From Anaspis maculata (Eukaryota > Arthropoda > Insecta > Coleoptera > Scraptiidae), in NCBI GenBank assembly GCA_949128115.1, contig OX421968.1, positions 52,097,423 through 52,161,422 on the forward strand: a stretch of DNA of 64,000 bases, in the 5' to 3' direction. The notes beneath the pieces were generated by a model, which was given only the letters and a program-made list of their open reading frames with translations, had not been told where the DNA came from and did not search any database. The first letter of the stretch is position 1. Every line of letters starts with the position of its first letter. The translations under genes were made by a program, and so were the position numbers. Positions 57,495 to 64,000 of the stretch are shown here, piece by piece.

Positions 57495-58335
57495 GGTAGG
57501 TAGGTTTTGAAATATCGATAACTTTTTTATTTTCCAACATATTTGAATAATTCTTTTTTAATATAAAAGAAGAAACATGGGAAATTAGTTGCGATACGTG
57601 TGGAAGATCATATCCATCAAACGCTGCCCGCATGCCTCTACACAAAAACGCCTTTTTCCTGGCCATTACGAGCCTTAGAGGGCCGCTCACCCTGGCTCTG
57701 ACTAGGAATACCCGCAGAGTAGGTAGGTTTTGAAATGTCGATAACTTTTTTATTTTCCAACATATTTGAATAATTCTTTCTCAATATTGAAGAAGAAACA
57801 TGGGAAATTTGTTATGATATGTGTGGAAGATCATATTCATCAAACACTGCCCGCATGCCTCTACACAAAAACGTCTTTTTCCTGGCCGTCACTACCCGAG
57901 ACGGCCGCTCACCCTGGCTTTGACCAGGAATATCCGCGTCTGGTGCAGGACTCTACTCAGATACTCGTTTCTCCTCGGTATATCAAGTTTTTTTCGAATA
58001 ATTCCAACTGATATCGAAAGTAGATTGCATTGGGCGTCGTGTGGGCCTGTTTTCAAGCCCAACACAGTTTCGGTTTTCCGGCGGTGATTTGTTCAAAATG
58101 GAACTTGCACATTTCGTGAAATAAAATAAATGCAAATTTCTAGTTTTTCGTCCCGTGATCAGATTTCACCAATTTTTTTTAGCAAGACGTAACTAGTACT
58201 TGAACATTTTGTGACAGTTTCCTTAAAAAATCTCTGATATTTCCGAGAGTTTTCCACTTGAAAATGCAAAACCGGCCTAGCTTATCGAAACCGAACTCAA
58301 ATGATAAACGTAAAAAAAGTCTTCTTTTTAGGCGA
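57495..58335 (+). repeat. ~0.9-kb dispersed repeat, copy C, with a 224-bp tandem duplication
   Basis: 57495-57718 and 57719-57942 are direct copies (gtaggtaggttttgaaat start, tggaagatcatat, cgcatgcctctacacaaaaa, agggccgctcaccctggct) at about 90 percent identity. The second runs on into 'gaaagtagattgcattgggc' (58014), 'gtttcggttttccggcggtga' and 'gcctagcttatcgaaaccg', which match copy A. Copy C therefore has its 5' part doubled. Confidence 0.8.
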
Positions 58336-58714
58336 GTGTAATATAATTACTTGATAATTGGGAGGAAATTGAAAATTCTAGCTGGATATAATTCAAAAGG
58401 AGTTATGAAAATGCTTATTTTCGACACCTGCTTCAAGTATTAAAAAGTTTACCTTTGTTAAACCAAAGTGGATAAACTCCTTTATTTTGTATTTTGTTTA
58501 TTTTGCTTCATTGCATCCACTTCAACCCTTTCCATTATTCACATCCAATTCATCCGAGGGAGGCAATGAATTTAATATTTCTATTCTATATATCAAAACA
58601 ATATCATCAAAAGGCGAGATGGTCCGAGTTTCTACTGATGAATACCGCTCAATTATCTGGGTATGAATTTGTCTCGTGACTTGATTGACTCAACACTAAT
58701 TTAACTAACACTAA
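58336..58714. other. No recognisable feature
   Basis: Spacer between two copies of the dispersed repeat. Confidence 0.4.
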
Positions 58715-59645
58715 CTAAAAAAACTGCAATGCGAACTTCGACCTGCGGTTAGCTCTACGAAATATTTCAAGTTCAAGGTGAAAACTTTGCTGCAAGCCAT
58801 TGTTGGAGAAAATATTGAGTTAATTTTTTGGAGGAAAATTTTCAGAATCGGACTAACAGATCTCGCGTTTTCCTCTCTGAAAAACTCCAAATTTCCAACT
58901 TTTATCCCGTAACAAAACTTTTTTCAAACAAGACGTAACTGGTTCTTCAAATTCATAAATAAGCTACCATCCTCAATCCGGACGCATAATCGTGAAAAGT
59001 TCAGGACCGAAATTATAGATTTTCTTATTGCAAATGCAATACAATGCAATAATTTATACATTGGATGAATTCATGTCTTGTGATGGTCTGTTGTGATACA
59101 TTTGATGTATTGCGGTTTTTTACATTTTTTGCTTGTTTGTGATGTGTGTAAACATACTCTGTATGTATAATCATCAATAATAATAATAATAATTATTATT
59201 ATTATTATAACATTTTCCGACAAGTTCTCCAAAAACTTTTCGGATTTTCCGAAAGTTTTCCACTTGAAAATGCAAACCCGGTCTAGCTTAGCGAGACCGG
59301 ACTCAAATAATAAACCTTGAAACAAAACATGATTTGACGATTTTCGCAATGATATTATCTGGAGAGAGCTTCGAGGCTTTCCGGAAAATTCAAATTTTCC
59401 CGGAAAATTATTCAATTTTTTGTGCAAATACTACGGTAAATGCCTCAAATTAGTTTCAATCTTTGTCTCAATCCAACTTCCGACCCGAAGAGACGTTTTC
59501 GTACAAAAATTGTCATACGTTCCTTACTACTCATTGGGGAAGTTATGGGGTTACACAACCGATTTTGTTCTCAGAATTGGGTGTCATCCAAACTTTGGAG
59601 TTTTTTTCAGAACCTTATGCGACGCCCTGTATTTTAAATACTTAG
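58715..59645 (+). repeat. ~0.9-kb dispersed repeat, copy D, interrupted by a LINE 3' end
   Basis: Begins 'aaaactgcaatgcgaacttcg' (compare copy A near 51151), runs to 'acgtaactggttcttcaaa' at 58948, is broken, and resumes at 59210 with 'attttccgacaagttctcc', 'gcgagaccggactcaaat' and the tail 'acccgaagagacgttttcg' (59480). The 5' third present in copies A and C is missing. Confidence 0.75.
58952..59209 (+). mobile_element. 5'-truncated LINE 3' end inserted in the repeat
   Basis: Plus-strand codons read INKLPSSIRTHNREKFRTEI...FLIANAI, the last codons of a CR1-like ORF2 (compare NKLPSSLK in the LINE at 18592). A 3' UTR and an (ATA/ATT)n tail at 59175-59209 follow. It splits copy D of the dispersed repeat and is therefore younger. 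Confidence 0.75.
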
Positions 59646-59820
59646 GGTCTAAGTGAAATTCGGTATCTAGCTTGTGATACACAATAAACGCAGCTATTAG
59701 GGAAAACAAAAACTTTCAAATTATTCCTAGTTCTTCGAGAGCTAAGGCATTTTGAACTTCATTAAAATTTTGGGTGGGCCACTGCAATATTTAACCACTT
59801 CAATTAATAATACGTCTTAT
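59646..59820. other. Short spacer
   Basis: Nothing recognised before the TIR element that starts at 59821. Confidence 0.4.
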
Positions 59821-60990
59821 CGTCCCTTGCCAGGCAAAGCAACGTAAGCGCCATTTTGGCGAAAATGAGTTTTTGGTCTTGTTGGAAAGGTCTCACTGAG
59901 CCGCGTCGAATGAATAAACCATCGCAAGCACTAAAGTATTGTTACGAGCGGCGATCTCGTTTATATTGGAAAACACTCGATCTTTCTGGATCCTTCCATC
60001 CATTAGACCGCAGTGTAGAAGTCTAGAGCGATCTGGTGCATTCCAGAGCGTTCGTGTATGTGAAACTCAATGGAGACTCCAACGTTCGATCAAGGCACAT
60101 CAGTCCACTTTGGCGGAGGTGCAGATTCCAGAACACATGGAAAGCACGCGGAAGGTGTGTGTGATTATTCAGGAATGGTCTAGAAACCGCATAGCCAGGC
60201 ACTATGGAATTTGCTGGAAGTAGACAGAAAGCTCAGGAACGCTGTTCGGAGGCCTTATATAAGGCATCAGCCGGCAGCTCGCGGCAATATTGAATTGGAT
60301 AGCGAGTGGTACAAGCAAAGTACCTGCGATATAATTCCAAGCGTGAATTATTGTTGGTGTATCGATTGTAGTACGCAGAAATAAACAGTGTTTGTTTTAA
60401 AACAATCGTCTCAATTATATTCGAACCCGTACGCGAAATATCGTAACAGTATGTTCCTATTTATTGAAAAAAATAATTGAAGAATTCCATCGTAAGCGCC
60501 GTAGTTTTGAATAAAATATCGCAAGCGACGATAAAATATCGTAAGCACCGTTTCTTTCTTAGTATAATGTTGTACTTGGGTTCAGTTGAGTTTTGCTTGA
60601 GTATTAATACAAGGTAATGTTTTAGGACACAATTAGAATTCTGAAATAAGTAGCAAATCAACGCTTGTTCATTGGCGCTTACGTTACGATTCTTGAAGGA
60701 AAAGTACTATCAGGTTATGAGGGAAAGAATAACCTAAGCGACAGCCAGAAAAACGTAAGCTCCACTGGGTTCTCAAAAACAAATGAGAAGCATATCGTAA
60801 GCGCCTTTTATTTTGGCTAATAGAAGAAATATTCTGTGAATATTGGTGAAATCAAGTAATTATACCTCGCATAACATAAAACATGCCAAAATTAATACTC
60901 TTCCGTGGGCAATTTGCAGTCAACACAATTTTTGCCTCTCCTGTAAAGTTGACAGAATGTCGCTTACGTTGCTTTGCCTGGCAAGGGACG
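59821..60990. mobile_element. TIR element with a CGTAAGCG motif array, split by a solo LTR
   Basis: The first 30 bp (59821-59850, cgtcccttgccaggcaaagc then aacgtaagcg) are exactly inverted at 60961-60990. The target duplication TTAT is present at 59817-59820 and 60991-60994. Inside, the terminal word CGTAAGCG or one-base variants recurs at about 59923, 60491, 60520, 60540, 60674 (inverted), 60732, 60753 and 60796. Without the LTR and its duplication the element is about 657 bp. No transposase is present. The family is not one that I can name. Confidence 0.8.
59940..60448 (+). mobile_element. Solo LTR, 509 bp
   Basis: TGTTACGAGCGGCGATC at 59940 to GCGAAATATCGTAACA at 60448. The 4-bp target duplication GTAT lies at 59936-59939 and 60449-60452. 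Closely similar to 38462-38985, with the same 'ttatataagg' TATA word (about 60254) and 'aataaacagtgt' (about 60382). It lies within the TIR element and so came later. Confidence 0.9.
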
Positions 60991-60994
60991 TTAT

Positions 60995-61622
60995 GTGGTC
61001 GTCAAATGTTTGGAAGATCACCCCCAGATCCCTGATCTCCATCTCCCGCATGAGGATTTTGCCGGAGGGAGCATATGGATGCGGATAATATTCTCACATC
61101 TGGAGTAACTGACCACCCCGCACTTCGCTGTGTTGAACGGTAGTGCCGAGGGTAGTACGTTCGAAGTGCGTTCGAAGTGCGTTTTGAACGCACTATGTAG
61201 AAATAGAAGGGATGTCAAGGTCGTCCTGAAGCTGCATGCAGTCGTCTGGATGAGTTATGTTTCGATAGATTTTCAAATCATCAGCAAAACGAAGAACCTT
61301 GCTTCCAACTCCCCTAGATATGTCGTTTATAATGATTGAAAACAATTTTCGGGCCAGGTGTTTTCCCTGTGGTGCACCTATCACCGCTTTCAGCCATATA
61401 GGTCTTCGACAGATGGCCCTCGACGTCAACGAATTGTACCCTATTTGAGAGACAGGACTTGAAAAATCGCACTAGATTATCGTGGAATACAAATGCTTCT
61501 AACTTGCCAAGCAGGATGGAATGGTCCATCCTGTTGAACGCCTTCGTGAAATCGGTGTTAACTGCATCTGTCTGTCCTCGGCTGTCGAATGATACCGCCA
61601 GATCATGCGTTATAGTGGTCAT
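60995..61622 (-). pseudogene. LINE reverse transcriptase fragment (Jockey-like)
   Basis: Minus frame 61622-61314 has TDAVNTDFTKAFNRMDHSIL at about residues 18-37 (RT motif A) and FFKSCLSNRVQFVDVEGHLS. A frameshift near 61375 leads to 61429-61193, with VIGAPQGKHLARKLFSIIIN (motif B, usual GVPQGS altered) and VLRFADDLKIYRNI (motif C). Beyond it, FNTAKCGVVSYSRCENII is the usual following block, ending near 60995 where the TIR element abuts. It is truncated at both ends. Confidence 0.83.
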
Positions 61623-61624
61623 GT

Positions 61625-62070
61625 TTGTAATAATAATAGTAATAATAGTCTTTATTGCTTGTCGTAAAAAAGGAAAACACTATGTACTTGTAGAGCCCGT
61701 CAAGTGGACAATAAATAAAATTTCTACAAATAAAATATATCTAATAATTTGACACAAATGAACATTAAGTACAACAGCGAAGAAAAACATGCATTCATGT
61801 TGATTTCGACCAGGAAACCATCAATCAGTCTGTCATTGGAATTTTTGACTTGGTTGTGCTGTTTGATGTCTATAAAGTTCATAAACGAAGAAATTCTCGA
61901 GTCTTTGGCGAAGGTCATCCACTTCAGGAACATGGAGGTCGCCCATGATTCTCGGCCTGCAGAAATGTGTCATTCTCAACCTCGTCAAAAATTTGAACAA
62001 CATCCGCAATCTGCAGAGATAGTAGAATATAAAGAAGTAACAGTGTTGCTGTCAAAGTGTTTTTCAATTG
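61625..62070 (-). mobile_element. Likely LINE 3' tail and unresolved sequence
   Basis: On the minus strand the sequence ends ...caataaagactattattactattatta at about 61655-61627, a polyadenylation-like word plus TTA-unit tail as in LINE 3' ends. It abuts the RT fragment at 61622 exactly. The region 61740-62070 has no protein that I recognise. Confidence 0.4.
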
Positions 62071-63114
62071 CAGAGTTATTCAAAAGTCCGGAATAAAATT
62101 CATAATTTTTTTCCATATTTATTTCTGAAAAAACGCTCGAACAGGTCGGTTATAAAAACGGTAAGCCGTTTTTTCATGACACGTGTCATGTTCTACCGTC
62201 AACTCCCTAACCCCAAGCCACCCTTAGTATATTTTTTTCAAATGGTACCCTATGGCTTGTGGGGGCTCGTTGGAACGCTTGTCAAAAACTCTATTCAGAT
62301 CTACCATTGAAAATTAAATCGGACGCTTCACCAGGAAGTTTTGAGGAACCCCAGTTTTACTTAACAGTTCGGAATAAAATTCATATCTTTTTTCCATATT
62401 TATTTCGGAAAAAAACGCTCGACAGGTCGATTTATAAAAACGGTGAGCCGTTTTTCATGACGCGTGTCATGTTCTACCGTCAACCCCCAAACCCCAAGCC
62501 ACCCTTAGTATTTTTTTTCAAATGACACCCTATGGCTTGTGGGGGCTCGTTGGAAAGCTTGTCAAAAACTCTATTCAGATCTACCATTGAAAATTAGATC
62601 GGACGCTTCACCATGAAGTTTTGAGGAACCCCAGTTTTACTTAACAGTCCGGAATAAAATTCCAAAGTTTTTTCCATATTTATTTCGGAAAAAACGCTCG
62701 AACAGGTTGATTTCTAAAAACGGTAAGCCGTTTTTTCATGGCACGTGTCATGTTCTACCATCAACCCCCTAACCCCAAGCCACCCTCAGTATTTTTTTCA
62801 AATGGCACCCTATGGCTTGTGGGGCCTCGTTGGAAAGCTTGTCAAAACTTGATGGTGAAGCGTCCGATCTAATTTTCAATGGTAGATCTGAATAGAGTTT
62901 TGACAAGCTTTCCAACGAGCCCCCACAAGCCATAGGGTGCCATTTGAAAAAAAATACTAAGGGTGGCTTGGGGTTAGTGGGTTGACGGTAGAACATGACA
63001 CGTGTCATGAAAAAACGGCTCACCGTTTTTAGAAATCGACCGGTTCGAGCGTTTTTTCCGAAATGAATATGGAAAAAAATTATGAATTTTATTCCGGACT
63101 TTTGAATAAGCCTG
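62071..63114. mobile_element. Foldback element with a tandemly amplified left arm
   Basis: Three direct units of about 281 bp start at 62087, 62368 and 62648 (gtccggaataaaattc). The third stops at about 62848 and is followed by an inverted unit, 62849-63096. Outer edges are CAGAGTTATTCAAAAG at 62071 and CTTTTGAATAAGCCTG ending at 63114, then TA. Each unit holds two small palindromes: aaacggtaagccgttt and catgacacgtgtcatg (with slight variation). Small frames that recur in the units have no product that I know. Confidence 0.88.
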
Positions 63115-64000
63115 TATGGAGATCTATTCTTGAAACGGTTTGAAATTCCGTGAAAATTAGATCACGATCGCATCGCACCACTTCGTAGCGATCACTAAAC
63201 AGTTGGAAGGAATCGATATTATGCTGCAACATCGTGTAAGTTAGTATAAGTTATTGCAACAATCCTATATTTATCATGAATCATCATATACCGTCCGTTT
63301 TTTTTTTCTAGGCCCCAGCTTGTAGCGCCTTTATTATGGGTTTCACACCCAACATATTATATATATTTGAAATCAGGAGAACAAAATCTTCCGATTGATG
63401 GTATGTCAAATTATTTTTGACAGATGTCATTTTTTGACAATTGACAGAATAGTACTTGTGACACACCATTTCAAAGCCCATAAAATTCTTAGAAGAACTG
63501 TGTTTTCATTTCTAGAATAGGATAATTTTTACATCTTCTGGAGGTCTTTGAATAGGAAAAAATTGTTAAAACTCAGAAATACCTACTCAATGGTTAATAG
63601 GTATTCTTAATATCAACTGATGATAATATTCTGATTTTTAATCGCCCAAATAAGCGGAAAATTCTATAAACACTTCATCTTTCAGATAGGCTCATAAAAA
63701 AATAAGGGGGTCATACCTGGCCACCTCGGATACTATCGCGTTGGGCTGGCAGTTCCAATTCACCGGTCGTCGAATCTTTCATCCAAGGAACAAGGAGACG
63801 GTCATTTCGAGTAACTTCTTCAGGACATTTTTCGTTTTATTGTGGTTATATTATTGATTATTATCATAAGTTAATGTTGAAAATACTTGTTTTACCTACT
63901 TACGTACTTATTGATGAGTATCTCTGAATTTCAACAATTTCTCTTATTTGAAGACCTCTAGAAGCTGTGGAAGACATTCTTTTCCAAAAATAAAAACACA
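63115..64000. other. No recognisable feature
   Basis: AT-rich end of the window. 63720-63790 is somewhat GC-richer, but holds no gene or RNA that I can support. Confidence 0.4.

Overview
The window looks like insect nuclear DNA that is made almost entirely of mobile elements and their debris. It is AT-rich, has no bacterial-style operons, and shows no intact host gene or long open frame. The presence of several LINE clades, a tRNA-derived SINE, solo LTRs, DINE-1-like rolling-circle elements, mariner-type MITEs and many long palindromes points to an arthropod. A hemipteran is plausible, but the sequence alone does not fix the species.

Layout, left to right. 1-1354: the end of a Helentron-type (HINE/DINE-1-like) element carrying an array of alternating ~260-bp satellite units. 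2.3-12.1 kb: a cluster of foldback (palindromic) elements, two of them back to back (5077-7135 and 7201-8237) and one composite (9291-12119) that contains a near-perfect 284-bp palindrome. 13.26-14.83 kb: a SINE, a small MITE and an inverted-repeat insertion flanked by a 15-bp direct repeat. 14998-15854: a solo LTR. 16.1-23.65 kb: a degraded I-like LINE with an RNase H domain, interrupted by a second LINE on the other strand, followed by a HINE that carries a broken fragment of an RT-associated zinc-finger/nuclease-like protein. The block is bracketed by 200-bp inverted copies of one repeat. 23.9-24.85 kb: the one GC-rich island, which lacks recognisable repeats and is the best place to look for a host promoter or exon. 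26-36.7 kb: foldback and TIR elements (26085-27475, 28165-29261, 32443-32688, 35666-36619) in otherwise featureless AT-rich DNA. 37-42 kb: two LTRs, an R1-like LINE and a LINE 3' end. 42.6-50.3 kb: foldbacks, two more HINEs, a LINE remnant and a second copy of a 121-bp mariner MITE. 50.4-59.7 kb: a LINE 3' end, four long copies of an unnamed ~0.9-kb repeat, a LINE remnant and a possible long LTR. 59.8-63.1 kb: a TIR element with an array of CGTAAGCG motifs split by a solo LTR, LINE debris, and a foldback whose arm has been tandemly amplified.

Three things stand out. Four copies of one HINE family share short inverted subterminal motifs, a GTCY microsatellite and a terminal hairpin. They carry either of two different minisatellites, and one has a captured nuclease-like gene fragment. 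About a dozen independent inverted-repeat insertions of 0.1-2.1 kb are packed into 64 kb. The CGTAAGCG element (59821-60990) has perfect 30-bp termini, a TTAT target duplication and the same motif repeated inside it. All statements of similarity come from reading the sequence and from memory of the families; no database search was possible.
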